64,000 bases of DNA. It comes from Pogostemon cablin. Its lineage: Eukaryota > Streptophyta > Magnoliopsida > Lamiales > Lamiaceae. Below are positions 45,438-58,867 of the stretch, piece by piece. The stretch's first letter is position 1. Every line of letters begins with the position of its first letter. The stretch spans positions 19,420,336 to 19,484,335 of the forward strand of contig CM042962.1 of NCBI GenBank assembly GCA_023678885.1. The letters are read 5' to 3'. Under the pieces are notes generated by a model. The model did no database searches. It saw only the letters and a list, made by a program, of their open reading frames with translations, and was not told the origin of the DNA. A program made the position numbers and the translations under genes.

Positions 45438-45442
45438 TCTCC
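45438..45442. repeat. Target-site duplication TCTCC (right) of the composite element
   Basis: Identical to 32,775-32,779; see the composite element. Confidence 0.9.
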
Positions 45443-46203
45443 CTCTGTGGGTATGGATAGCAGTTTACTCCAGAACTGATCTCTTTGTTCTAGAATGTCT
45501 GCTTTTCTGTTCATAGCATGGGCTTGGAGTCTGAGGTTCGAGACATGGCGTGCCAGGGCAGCAGCTTGTTGCTCAATGTACTTGCAGTTTAGAGTAACAG
45601 AGATAACTTCTCCAGCTTGAGTAGAAGTGTCAGTGTGAACCGAAGTGTTGGCAGTATCAGGAGCAACATACCAGCAGTAGCAGTAGCAGGGGTAGGAGCA
45701 GGGTTCACATAGGGTAGATCAACTACACAGTTACCTTCAAGCAGTGCTTTATCAATACCAAGAGCTAGAGCACTTGAGGAAAGAAAATCACCTTTACCTT
45801 TCCTAGCACCTTGATCAGCTAACGGACAGTGAATCAAAGCAGGATAAGGTAACTTACCAACCTTGGAGATATTTCTACCATAACTGATCAGATTCTTGTA
45901 AATCATTCTACCAAGGTTAAAAGGCATTTTCTTTACTATCTTATAGATCAACACAGCATGCGCAGTGGTAACTCTAGTGGTATTGGAGGAAGGCAGCGAA
46001 TTGGATACTCTAGTGGTATCCCCATTAATTAATATCTCATCATAAATCTTACCCTTAAAGAAAATTCTTCCAAATTTGGGACTCGTACTCTTAATCATAC
46101 TAGCACAGATGTGTGCATAAAACTCACACACCTAATTGGTGTAGAAAGAGGTAGAGTACCTGAGTGATTTCAACAAGCTTTTCTCTCTGAAGAAGTTGAT
46201 GAG
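45443..46203 (-). pseudogene. Envelope-like ORF of the Sirevirus-like element, middle piece
   Basis: The best frame (46,131-45,589, minus) opens with CEFYAHICASMIKS, then KIVKKMPFNLGRMIYKNLI and KLPYPALIHCPL. This resembles the 'putative plant transposon protein' (Transpos_32-like) core of Sirevirus envelope-like ORFs. A frameshift near 45,670 leads into a helical QQAAALARHVSNLRLQAHA segment that runs to the TCTCC target site. Upstream, a stop just before CEFY (46,132-46,134) interrupts a frame that continues to the GTTGT target site of L7. The family call rests on motif resemblance and gene order; the function of such ORFs is not established. Confidence 0.65.
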
Positions 46204-46208
46204 GTTGT
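46204..46208. repeat. Target-site duplication GTTGT (left) of solo LTR L7
   Basis: GTTGT just left of the TGTTGG end of L7 equals GTTGT at 47,592-47,596 just right of its CCAACA end. Confidence 0.92.
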
Positions 46209-47591
46209 TGTTGGCGTTCGATCGTTTGGGTAACGTGAACCGTTAGGGTTCCATATGTTTCTAATTCAGTGGAAGCAAGCAATTGAAGAAACGTATTACC
46301 TTTCACCAGGGTATCTTGAAGAAGATGGATTCTCGCCGACAACCTGTGCAGCCTCACCATTTTGGACATAACTCTCTCATCTGATCTCTGATTTGAGTGT
46401 TCAATGAGCCAAAATGATCCTCCCTTCAGTGGCTTTCCATCAATATATGATACATCAAATTTAGAATTCTTTACGATTTTATAAAAATCGTGAAAGTTGA
46501 TGGACATCAGCAGTAAACAACCTTCCAGTCTTCTGTTGTATTCCCAAGTCCAATGTCGACGTCGTGTGGGCGACGATATTTGAGATCTTCTCAATCTGTT
46601 GTTCCCTCACCCTCCTCACAGTGTTAGGCGTGAATTATCAGTTGATTAGGGTTTTTGGACAGCGGAGATGACTTATATATGAGCTACAACAAGGACTAGG
46701 AGGAGAAATTTGAGTTAGGCCTCCATTAGGCTTAAGTATCCAAGCTTATCCCAAAGCTTATACTTAAGTCTAATAATAATAATATATACCACTAAAATAT
46801 TATTACTGCACTACTGTTCTAATCCCATAATTACATTATGGGCTTTTTCTTATTATGAGCCCGACAGTCTCCCCATGTTTAAGATATACAATGCCCATTA
46901 ATTAATTAAGTTACTGACAACTCCATTAATTAATATCTCATCATAAAGTAGTACCACTCAACCTCATTATCATGCCGGAATAAATCCACCAGCAGGTTTT
47001 ACATGATAATCCTTATGAGCACCTCAAGGGGATATCATCAACCAATGTCGGATACAGATTCCTTCTACAATCAACACCACACCATAGAGACAGCACTCAC
47101 TGAGTTTGTTGATTTAGTACATGTAAATCTCACCCATTGATGAATCAAAGAAATACATGCTGCCTTATGTGTCGAGATTATTGTATAGGGATTAAGAGCA
47201 TGAACATCCATAATAATTGAGATCAAGTTCTCTTATAAGTCAGTATAAGTCGAATGATCTCAAGGGGTCCCACTCAATACACACAAAGTGCACTAATGTG
47301 ATTCTATAGTCAAGACAAACTAATGCCAAATCACACTACAAGCATCCCGATAGAGAGTCCCCGTCTATCTCGGTTGTGAGCATCTATTTATATTATATAA
47401 GAAAACCGATAATATGATCTTCCACGTGTTGTCGCACAACATATTATCACAATATAAAGTAAGTGGACTATTGCATCGTATATATAAATAGATTATAAGA
47501 TGCAATCATTTGATCACATGATTCTTATTTCAAATAAACTGTTATAACATTGTTCATACAAAAAGCTAGACTTTTAGTATACAATCCAACA
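46209..47591 (-). mobile_element. L7: solo LTR of the copia family
   Basis: 1,383 bp from TGTTGG to CCAACA, flanked by GTTGT on both sides, with no internal region and no primer site or polypurine tract next to it. It therefore arose by LTR-LTR recombination of a complete element. It interrupts the envelope-like ORF 771 bp away from the composite element, on the same strand. Confidence 0.95.
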
Positions 47592-47596
47592 GTTGT

Positions 47597-48111
47597 GTGG
47601 AGTGAGATCTGCATCGTTCATCTTTCTTTCATGAATTATTTCCTTCTTGGCAAACTTTTTGTATTTGGCCTTGCCATCGGAGAAGTAGAAGTTCCCAACT
47701 CCATAGTTTTCAATATCATAATAGAGTCATCAGATATATCATCAGCATCATCAGGGGACTCATCACCATCATCATCTTTGGTTTCATCTTCACCATCAGA
47801 ACTCTCAACATTTTGAACATCAGCATCCTTATCAAATTTATCAGATTCTGCACTTTCGTCAGCATCCTCAGGTGCATCCTCTTCATCATCAGAAGATAAA
47901 GATGAATCGTGATCAGAATCAGAGGGTTCTGCATCTGCAACACTAGGTGTTGGCACTGAGGGAACAGTATCTGTGGCAAAATCATCAATCAACTGGTTCA
48001 GATCAGCATTTTCCTCATCTGATTCATCTGATGTTGCCTCAGGAATGGTAACATCAGACACAACTTTCTTTCCTATCCGTCTCTTCTTCACATGATTTGA
48101 ACTGGTGGTTT
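47597..48111 (-). pseudogene. Envelope-like ORF of the Sirevirus-like element, N-terminal piece
   Basis: The minus-strand frame begins after the satellite edge with a basic stretch (VKKRRIGKKVV) and is then strongly acidic and serine-rich (Asp/Glu/Ser runs, about 47,720-48,010). It ends with a stop at 47,636. The DNA down to the GTTGT site at 47,592 continues, after L7 is disregarded, into the middle piece. No methionine start is visible; the first codon of the open stretch lies in or beyond array 3, which cuts the ORF. A polyacidic N-terminal region of this kind would suit an intrinsically disordered domain. Confidence 0.6.
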
Positions 48112-50118
48112 AGCATCATGATTAAAAAATGAGCATCATGATGAAAAAAATATGCATCTTGATGAAGAAAATGAGCATCATGATGAAGAAAATGAACATC
48201 ATGATGAAGGAAATGAACATCATGATTTAGGAAATGTGCATCATGATGAAGAAAATGAGCTTCATGATGAAAAAATGAACATCATGATGAAAGAAATGAG
48301 CATCATGATGACGGAAATGAACATCATGATGAAGAAAATATGCATCAGATAAGGAAATGAGCATCATGATAAAGAAAATGAGCATCACGATGAAGGAAAT
48401 GAGAATAATGATGAAAAAATGAGCATCATGATGAAGAAAATGAACATCATGATGAAGAAAATTAGCATCATGATGAAGAAAATATGCATAATGGTCAAGA
48501 AAATAAGATCATGATGAAGAAATGAGCATCACGATGAAGAAAATATGTATCATTATGAAGAAAATCAGCATCATGATGAAGAAAATGAGCATCATGATGA
48601 AGAAAATATGCATCACGATGCAAAAAATATGCATCATGATTAAGAAAATTAGCATCATGAAGAAGAAATTGAGCATCACGATGAGGAAAATGAGCATCAC
48701 GATGAAAGAAATGAGAATCATGATGAAGAATATATGCATCATGATCAAGAAAATATGCATCATGATGAAAAAATGAGCATCATGATGAAGAAAAAAATAT
48801 GCATTATTATGAAGAAAATCAGCATCATGATGAAGAAAATGAGCATCATGATGAATAAATATGCATCACGATGTAGAAAATGTGCATCGTGATTAAGAAA
48901 ATGAGCATCCTGATGAGGGAAATGAGCATCAAGATGAAGAAAATGGGCATCATGATAAATAAAATATGCATCATGATGAAGAAAATATGCATCATGATGT
49001 AGAAAATGATATCATGATGATGAAAATATGCATCATGATGAAGAAAATGAGCATTATGATGAAGAAAATGAGCATCATGACGAAGAAAATATGCATCATG
49101 ATAAGGAAATGTGCATCATGATGAAGAAAATGAGCGTCACGATGAAGGAAATAAGAATAATGATGAAGAAAATGAGCATCGTGATGTAGAAAATGAACAT
49201 CATGATGAAGAAAATTAGTATCATGATGAAGAAAATACGCATCATGATCAAGAAAATATAGATCATGATGAAGAAATGAGCATCATGATGAAGAAAATAT
49301 GTATCATTACGAAGAAAATCAGCATCATGATGAATAAAATGAACATCATGATGAAGAAAATATGCATCACGATGCAAAAAATATGCATCATAATTAAGAA
49401 AATGAACATCATGGTGATGAAAATGAGTATCACGATGAAGAAAATGAGCATCACGATGAAAGAAATGAGAATCATGATGAAGAAAATGAGAATCATGATG
49501 AATAAAATATGCATCATGATGAAGAAAATGAGCATCATGATGAAGAAAATGAGCATCATGATGAAGAATCTATGCATCATGATCAAGAAAATATGCATCA
49601 TTATGAAAAATTTAGCATCATGATGAAAAAAAAAATGCATTATTATGTAGAAAATGAGCATCATGATGAAGAAAATATGTGTCAAGATGCCGAAAATATG
49701 CATCGTGATTAAGAAAATGAGCATCCTTATAAAGGAAATGAGCATCATGATGAAGAAAATGGGCATCATGATAGAGAAAATATGCAACATGATGAATAAA
49801 ATATGCATCATGATGTAGAAAATGATATCATGATGAAGAAAATATGTATCATGATGAAGAAAATGAGCATCATGATGAATAAAATGAGCATCATGATGAA
49901 GAAAAATGAACATCATGATGAAGAAAATGAGAGTCACGATGAAGGAAATGAGAATAATGATGAAGAAAATGAGCATCATGATGAAGAAATTGAACATCAT
50001 GATGAAGAAAATTAGCATCATGATGAAGAAAATATGCATCATGACCAAGAAAATATGAATCATGATGAAGAAATGAGCATCATGATGTAGAAAATATACA
50101 TCATTATGAAGAAAATCA

Positions 50119-51570
50119 GCATCATGATGAAGAAAATGTGCATCATGATGAAGAAAATATGCATCACGATGCAAAAAATATGCATCATGATTAAAAAATG
50201 AGCATCACGACGAAGAAAATGAGCATCACGATGAAAGAAATGAGAATCATGATGAAGAAAATAAGAACCATGATGAAGAAAATATGCATCATGATGAAGA
50301 ACAAAAGCATCATGATGAAAAAAATGAGCATCATGATGAAGAAAATATGGATCATGATCAAGAAAATATGCATCATGATGTAAAAATGAGCATCATGATG
50401 AAGAAAAAAAATATGCATTATTATAAAGAAAACCAGCATCATTATGAAGAAAATGAGCATCATGATGAAGAAAATATGCATCACGATGAAGAAAATATGC
50501 ATCGTGATTAAGAAAATGAGCATCCTGATGAAGGAAATGAGCATCGTGATGAAGAAAATAGGCATCATGATAAAAAAAATATGCATCATGATGAAGAAAA
50601 TATGCACCATGATGTAGAAAATGATATCATGATGAAGAAAATATGCATCATGATGAAGAAAATGAGTATCATGATGAAAAAATGAGCATCATGATGAAGA
50701 AAAATGAGCATAATGATGAAGAAAATGAGCATCATGATGAAGAAAATATGCATCATGATAAGAAAATGAGCAACATGATGAAGAAAATGAGAATCATGAT
50801 GAAGAAAATATGCATCATGATAAAGAAAATGAGCATCATGATGAAGAAAATGAGCATCATGATGAAGAAAATATGCATCATGATCAAGAAAATATGCATC
50901 ATGATGAAGAAATGAGCATCATGATGAAAAAAATATGCATCATTATGAAGAAAATCAGATTCATGAAGAAGAAAATGAGCATCAGGATGAAGAAAATATG
51001 CATCACGATGCAGAAAATATGCATCGTGATTAAGAAAATGAGCATCCTGATGAAGAAAATGAGCATCATGATAAAGAAAATGGGCATTATGATAAAGAAA
51101 ATATGCATCATGATGAAGTAAATATGCATCATGATGAAGAAAATGTGCATCATGATGAAGAAAATATGCATCACGATGCAAAAAATATGCATCATGATTA
51201 AAAAATGAGCATCACGACGAAGAAAATGAGCATCACGATGAAAGAAATGAGAATCATGATGAAGAAAATAAGAACCATGATGAAGAAAATATGCATCATG
51301 ATGAAGAACAAAAGCATCATGATGAAAAAAATGAGCATCATGATGAAGAAAATATGGATCATGATCAAGAAAATATGCATCATGATGTAAAAATGAGCAT
51401 CATGATGAAGAAAAAAAATATGCATTATTATAAAGAAAACCAGCATCATTATGAAGAAAATGAGCATCATGATGAAGAAAATATGCATCACGATGAAGAA
51501 AATATGCATCGTGATTAAGAAAATGAGCATCCTGATGAAGGAAATGAGCATCGTGATGAAGAAAATAGAA
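50119..51570. repeat. Identical 445-bp blocks in array 3, 1,007 bp apart
   Basis: 50,119-50,563 and 51,126-51,570 appear identical by eye, including rare variants (GAAGAACAAAAGCATC, AATATGGATCATGATC). The paralogous region near 55,700 lacks the second block: the shift between higher-order copies drops from 4,564 bp to 4,121 bp across it, a net gain of 443 bp. Confidence 0.85.
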
Positions 51571-54500
51571 TCATGATGAATAAAATATGCATCATGATGA
51601 AGAAAATGAGCATCATGATGAAGAAAATGAGCATCATGATGAAAAAATGAGCATCATGATGAAAAAATATGCATCTTAATGAAGAAAATGAGCATCATGA
51701 TGAAGAAAATGAACATCATGATGAAGGAAATGAACATCATGATTTAGGAAATGAGCATCATGATGAAGAAAATGTCCTTCATGATGAAAAAATGAACATC
51801 ATGATGAAGGAAATGAGCATCAGGATGACGGAAATGAACATCATGATAAAGAAAATATGCATCATGATAAGGAAATGAGCATCATAATAAAGAAAATGAG
51901 CATCACGATGAAGGAAATGAGAATAATGATGAAAAAAATGAGCATCATGATGTAGAAAATGAACATCATGATGAATAAAATTAGCATCATGATGAAGAAA
52001 ATATGCATCATGGTCAAGAAAATATAGATCATGATGAAGAAATGAGCATCATGATGAAGAAAATATGTATTATTATGAAGAAAATCAGCATCATGATGAA
52101 GAAAATGAGCATCATGATGAAGAAAATATGCATCACGATGCAAAAAATATGCATCATGATTAAGAAAATGAGCATCATGAAGAAGAAAATGAGCATCACG
52201 ATGAAGAAAATTAGCATCACGATGAAAGAAATGAGAATCATGATGAAGAATATATGCATCATGATTAAGAAAATATGCATCATGATGAAAAATGAGCATC
52301 ATGATGAAGAAAAAATATGCATTATTATAAAGAAAATCAGCATCATGATGAAGAAAATGAGCATCACGATGAAGAAAATATGCATCACGATGTAGAAAAT
52401 GTACATCGTGATTAAGAAAATGAGCATCCTGATAAGGGAAATGAGCATAATGATGAAGAAAATTGGCATCATGATAAAGAAAATATGCATCATGATGAAG
52501 AAAATATGCATCATGATGTAGAAAATGATATCATGATGAAGAAAATATGCATCATGATGAAGAAAATGAGCATTATGATGAAGAAAATGAGCATCATGAG
52601 GAAGAAAATATGCATCATGATAAGGAAATGTGCATCATGATGAAGAAAATGAGCATCACGATGAAGGACATAAGAATAATGATAAAGAAAATGAGCATCG
52701 TGATGATGTAAATGAACATCATGATGAAAAAAATTAGCATCATGATAAAGAAAATATGTATCATGCTCAAGAAAATATGGATCATGATGAAGAAATGAGC
52801 ATCATGATGAAGAAAATATGCATCATTATGAAGAAAATCAGCATCATGATGAAGAAAATGAGCATCATGATGAAGAAAATATGCATCACGATGCAAAAAA
52901 TGTGCATCATGATTAAGAAAATGAGAATCATGATGAAGAAAATGAGAATCATGATGAAGAAAATATGCATCATGATGAAGAAAATGAGCATCATGATGAA
53001 GAAAATGAGAATCATGATCAAGAAAATATGCATCATGAGTAAAAAATGAGCATCATGATGAAGAAAATATGTATCATTATGAAGAAAATCATCATCATGA
53101 TGAAGAAAATGAGCATCATGATGAATAAAATATGCATCACGATGCAAAAAATATGCATCATGATTAAGAAAATGAGCATCATGAAGAAAAATTGAGCATC
53201 ACGATGAAGAAAATGAGCATCACGATGAAAGAAATGAGAATCATGATGAAGAAAATGAGAATCATGATGAATAAAATATGCATCATGATGAAGAAAATGA
53301 GCATCATGATGAAGAAAATGAGCATCATGACGAAGAATCTATGCATCATGATCAAGAAAATATATATCATTATGAAAAATTGAGCATCATGATGAAAAAA
53401 ATATGCATTATTATGTAGAAAATGAGCATCATGATGAAGAAAATATGTATCACGATGCAGAAAAATATGCATCGTGATTAAGAAAATGAGCGTCCTTATA
53501 AAGGAAATGAGCATCATGAAAAAGAAAATGGGCATCATGATAGAGAAAATATGCAACATGATTAATAAAATATGCATCATGATGTAGAAAATGATATCAT
53601 GTGAAGAAAATATGTATCATGATGAAGAAAATGAGCATCATGATGAATAAAATGAGCATCATGATGAAGAAAAATGAACATCATGATGAAGAAAATGAGA
53701 GTCACGATGAAGGAAATGAGAATAATGATGAAGAAATTGAGCATCATGATGAAGAAATTGAACATCATGATGAAGAAAATTAGCATCATGATGAAGAAAA
53801 TATGCATCATGACCAAGAAAATATGAATCATGATGAAGAAATGAGCATCATGATGTAGAAAATATCCATCATTATGAAGAAAATCAGCATCATGATGAAG
53901 AAAATGAGCATCATGATGAAGAAAATATGCATCACGATGCAAAAAATATGCATCATGATTAAAAAAATGAGCATCATGACGAAGAAAATGAGCATCCTGA
54001 TGAAAGAAATGAGAATCATGATGAAGAAAATGAGAACCATGATGAAGAAAATATGCATCATGATGAAGAAAATAAGCATCATGATGAAAAAAATGAGCAT
54101 CATGATGAAGAAAATATGCATCATGATCAAGAAAATATGCATCATGATGAAAAAATGAGCATCATGATGAAGAAAAAAAATATGCATTATTATAAAGAAA
54201 ACCAGCATCATTATGAAGAAAATGAGCATCATGATGAAGAAAATATGCATCACGATGAAGAAAATATGCATCGTGATTAAGAAAATGAGCATCCTGATGA
54301 AGAAAATATGCATCGTGATGAAGAAAATAGGCATCATGATAAAAAAAAATATGCATCATGATGAAGAAAATATGTACCATGATGTAGAAAATGATATCAT
54401 GATGAAGAAAATATGCATCATGATGAAGAAAATGAGTATCATGATGAAAAAATGAGCATCATGATGAAGAAAAATGAGCATAATGATGAAGAAAATGAGC

Positions 54501-57170
54501 ATCATGATGAAGAAAATATGCATCATGATAAAAAAAATGAGCAACATGATGAAGAAAATGAGAATCATGATGAAGAAAATATGCATCATGATAAAGAAAA
54601 TGAGCATCATGATGAAGAAAATGAGCATCATGATTAAGAAAATATGTATCATGATCAAGAAAATATGCATCATGATGAAGAAATGAGCATCATGATGAAA
54701 AAAAATATGCATCATTATGAAGAAAATCAGAATCATGAAGAAGAAAATGAGCATCATGATGAAGAAAATATGCATCACGATGCAGAAAATATGCATCGTG
54801 ATTAAGAAAATGAGCATCCTGATGAAGAAAATGAGCATCATTATAAAGAAAATGGGCATTATGATAAAGAAAATATGCATCATGATGAAGTAAATATGCA
54901 TCATGATGTAGAAAATGATACTATGATGAAGAAAATATGCATCATGATGAAGAAAATGAGCATCATGATGAAAAATGAGCATCATGACGAAAAAAATATG
55001 CATCTTGATGAAGAAAATGAGCATCATGATGAAGAAAATGAACATCATGATGAAGGAAATGAACATCATGATTTAGGAAATGAGCATCATGATGAAGGAA
55101 ATGAGCATCGTGATGAAGAAAATAGGCATCATGATAAAAAAAATATGCATCATGATGAAGAAAATATGCACCATGATGTAGAAAATGATATCATGATGAA
55201 GAAAATATGCATCATGATGAAGAAAATGAGTATCATGATGAAAAAATGAGCATCATGATGAAGAAAAATGAGCATAATGATGAAGAAAATGAGCATCATG
55301 ATGAAGAAAATATGCATCATGATAAGAAAATGAGCAACATGATGAAGAAAATGAGAATCATGATGAAGAAAATATGCATCATGATAAAGAAAATGAGCAT
55401 CATGATGAAGAAAATGAGCATCATGATGAAGAAAATATGCATCATGATCAAGAAAATATGCATCATGATGAAGAAATGAGCATCATGATGAAAAAAATAT
55501 GCATCATTATGAAGAAAATCAGATTCATGAAGAAGAAAATGAGCATCAGGATGAAGAAAATATGCATCACGATGCAGAAAATATGCATCGTGATTAAGAA
55601 AATGAGCATCCTGATGAAGAAAATGAGCATCATGATAAAGAAAATGGGCATAATGATAAAAAAAATATGCATCATGATGAAGTAAATATGCATCATGATG
55701 TAGAAAATGATACTATGATGAAGAAAATATGCATCATGATGAAGAAAATGAGCATCATGATGAAAAAATGAGCATCATGATGAAAAAATATGCATCTTAA
55801 TGAAGAAAATGAGCATCATGATGAAGAAAATGAACATCATGATGAAGGAAATGAACATCATGATTTAGGAAATGAGCATCATGATGAAGAAAATGTCCTT
55901 CATGATGAAAAAATGAACATCATGATGAAGGAAATGAGCATCAGGATGACGGAAATGAAAATCATGATAAAGAAAATATACATCATGATAAGGAAATGAG
56001 CATCATAATAAAGAAAATGAGCATCACGATGAAGGAAATGAGAATAATGATGAAAAAAATGAGCATCATGATGTAGAAAATGAACATCATGATGAAGAAA
56101 ATTAGCATCATGATGAAGAAAATATGCATCATGGTCAAGAAAATATAGATCATGATGAAGAAATGAGCATCATGATGAAGAAAATATGTATTATTATAAA
56201 GAAAATCAGCATCATGATGAAGAAAATGAGCATCATGATGAAGAAAATATGCATCACGATGCAAAAAATATGCATCATGATTAAGAAAATGAGCATCATG
56301 AAGAAGAAAATGAGCATCACGATGAAGAAAATTAGCATCACGATGAAAGAAATGAGAATCATGATGAAGAATATATGCATCATGATTAAGAAAATATGCA
56401 TCATGATGAAAAATGAGCATCATGATGAAGAAAAAATATGCATTATTATAAAGAAAATCAGCATCATGATGAAGAAAATGAGCATCACGATGAAGAAAAT
56501 ATGCATCACGATGTAGAAAATGTACATCGTGATTAAGAAAATGAGCATCCTGATAAGGGAAATGAGCATAATGATGAAGAAAATTGGCATCATGATAAAG
56601 AAAATATGCATCATGATGAAGAAAATATGCATCATGATGTAGAAAATGATATCATGATGAAGAAAATATGCATCATGATGAAGAAAATGAGCATTATGAT
56701 GAAGAAAATGAGCATCATGAGGAAGAAAATATGCATCATGATAAGGAAATGTGCATCATGATGAAGAAAATGAGCATCACGATGAAGGACATAAGAATAA
56801 TGATAAAGAAAATGAGCATCGTGATGATGTAAATGAACATCATGATGAAAATAATTAGCATCATGATAAAGAAAATATGTATCATGCTCAAGAAAATATG
56901 GATCATGATGAAGAAATGAGCATCATGATGAAGAAAATATGCATCATTATGAAGAAAATCAGCATCATGATGAAGAAAATGAGCATCATGATGAAGAAAA
57001 TATGCATCACGATGCAAAAAATATGCATCATGATTAAGAAAATGAGAATCATGACGAAGAAAATGAGCATCACGATGAAAGAAATGAGAATCATGATGAA
57101 GAAAATGAGAATCATGATGAAGAAAATATGCATCATGATGAAGAAAATGAGCATCATGATGAAGAAAATG
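50643..57170. repeat. Long, recent segmental duplication in array 3 (shift 4,564 / 4,121 bp)
   Basis: The region from 50,643 to about 51,110 recurs at 55,207-55,674, and 51,669 to about 53,050 recurs at 55,790-57,170. Rare markers such as AATGTCCTTCATG and CATCAGGATGACGG recur with only isolated differences. A further part (54,053-54,950) recurs at 57,922-58,800 with shift 3,869. Overall identity looks very high, so amplification is recent. Confidence 0.85.
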
Positions 57171-57950
57171 AGAATCATGATCAAGAAAATAAGCATCATG
57201 AGTAAAAAATGAGCATCATGATGAAGAAAATATGTATCATTATGAAGAAAATCATCATCATGATGAAGAAAATGAGCATCATGATGAATAAAATATGCAT
57301 CACGATGCAAAAAATATGCATCATGATTAAGAAAATGAGCATCATGAAGAAAAATTGAGCATCACGATGAAGAAAATGAGCATCACGATGAAAGAAATGA
57401 GAATCATGATGAAGAAAATGAGAATCATGATGAATAAAATATGCATCATGATGAAGAAAATGAGCATCATGATGAAGAAAATGAGCATCATGACGAAGAA
57501 AATGAGCATCACGATGAAAGAAATGAGAATCATGATGAAGAAAATGAGAATCATGATGAAGAAAATATGCATCATGATGAAGAAAATGAGCATCATGATG
57601 AAGAAAATGAGAATCATGATGAAGAAAATAAGCATCATGAGTAAAAAATGAGCATCATGATGAAGAAAATATGTATCATTATGAAGAAAATCATCATCAT
57701 GATGAAGAAAATGAGCATCATGATGAATAAAATATGCATCACGATGCAAAAAATATGCATCATGATTAAGAAAATGAGCATCATGAAGAAAAATTGAGCA
57801 TCACGATGAAGAAAATGAGCATCACGATGAAAGAAATGAGAATCATGATGAAGAAAATGAGAATCATGATGAATAAAATATGCATCATGATGAAGAAAAT
57901 GAGAACCATGATGAAGAAAATATGCATCATGATGAAGAAAATAAGCATCA
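57050..57950. repeat. Tandem duplication of a 439-bp block in array 3
   Basis: The string beginning TTGAGCATCACGATGAAG after GAAGAAAAA occurs at about 57,355 and 57,794, shift 439, and monomers on both sides match (57,208 versus 57,647). The related higher-order copy near 53,190 has it once. Confidence 0.83.
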
Positions 57951-58867
57951 TGATGAAAAAAATGAGCATCATGATGAAGAAAATATGCATCATGATCAAG
58001 AAAATATGCATCATGATGAAAAAATGAGCATCATGATGAAGAAAAAAAATATGCATTATTATAAAGAAAACCAGCATCATTATGAAGAAAATGAGCATCA
58101 TGATGAAGAAAATATGCATCACGATGAAGAAAATATGCATCGTGATTAAGAAAATGAGCATCCTGATGAAGGAAATGAGCATCGTGATGAAGAAAATAGG
58201 CATCATGATAAAAAAAAATATGCATCATGATGAAGAAAATATGTACCATGATGTAGAAAATGATATCATGATGAAGAAAATATGCATCATGATGAAGAAA
58301 ATGAGTATCATGATGAAAAAATGAGCATCATGATGAAGAAAAATGAGCATAATGATGAAGAAAATGAGCATCATGATGAAGAAAATATGCATCATGATAA
58401 AAAAAATGAGCAACATGATGAAGAAAATGAGAATCATGATGAAGACAATATGCATCATGATAAAGAAAATGAGCATCATGATGAAGAAAATGAGCATCAT
58501 GATTAAGAAAATATGTATCATGATCAAGAAAATATGCATCATGATGAAGAAATGAGCATCATGATGAAAAAAAATATGCATCATTATGAAGAAAATCAGA
58601 ATCATGAAGAAGAAAATGAGCATCATGATGAAGAAAATATGCATCACGATGCAGAAAATATGCATCGTGATTAAGAAAATGAGCATCCTGATGAAGAAAA
58701 TGAGCATCATTATAAAGAAAATGGGCATTATGATAAAGAAAATATGCATCATGATGAAGTAAATATGCATCATGATGTAGAAAATGATACTATGATGAAG
58801 AAAATATGCATCATGATGAAGAAAATGAGCATCATGATGAAAAAATGAGCATCATGACGAAAAAAAT

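Noticed and set aside
47716..47988. A Met/Leu-rich 90-codon frame on the minus strand
   Set aside because: It is the shifted-frame shadow of the acidic envelope-like ORF piece (GAT/GAA codons read out of phase).
48152..48352. HHDEENE / HHDLGNE heptads as a metal-binding or coiled-coil gene
   Set aside because: The frame is broken every few hundred bases by TAA from the GATTAAGAA variants and by indels; no promoter, start or conserved end is seen.
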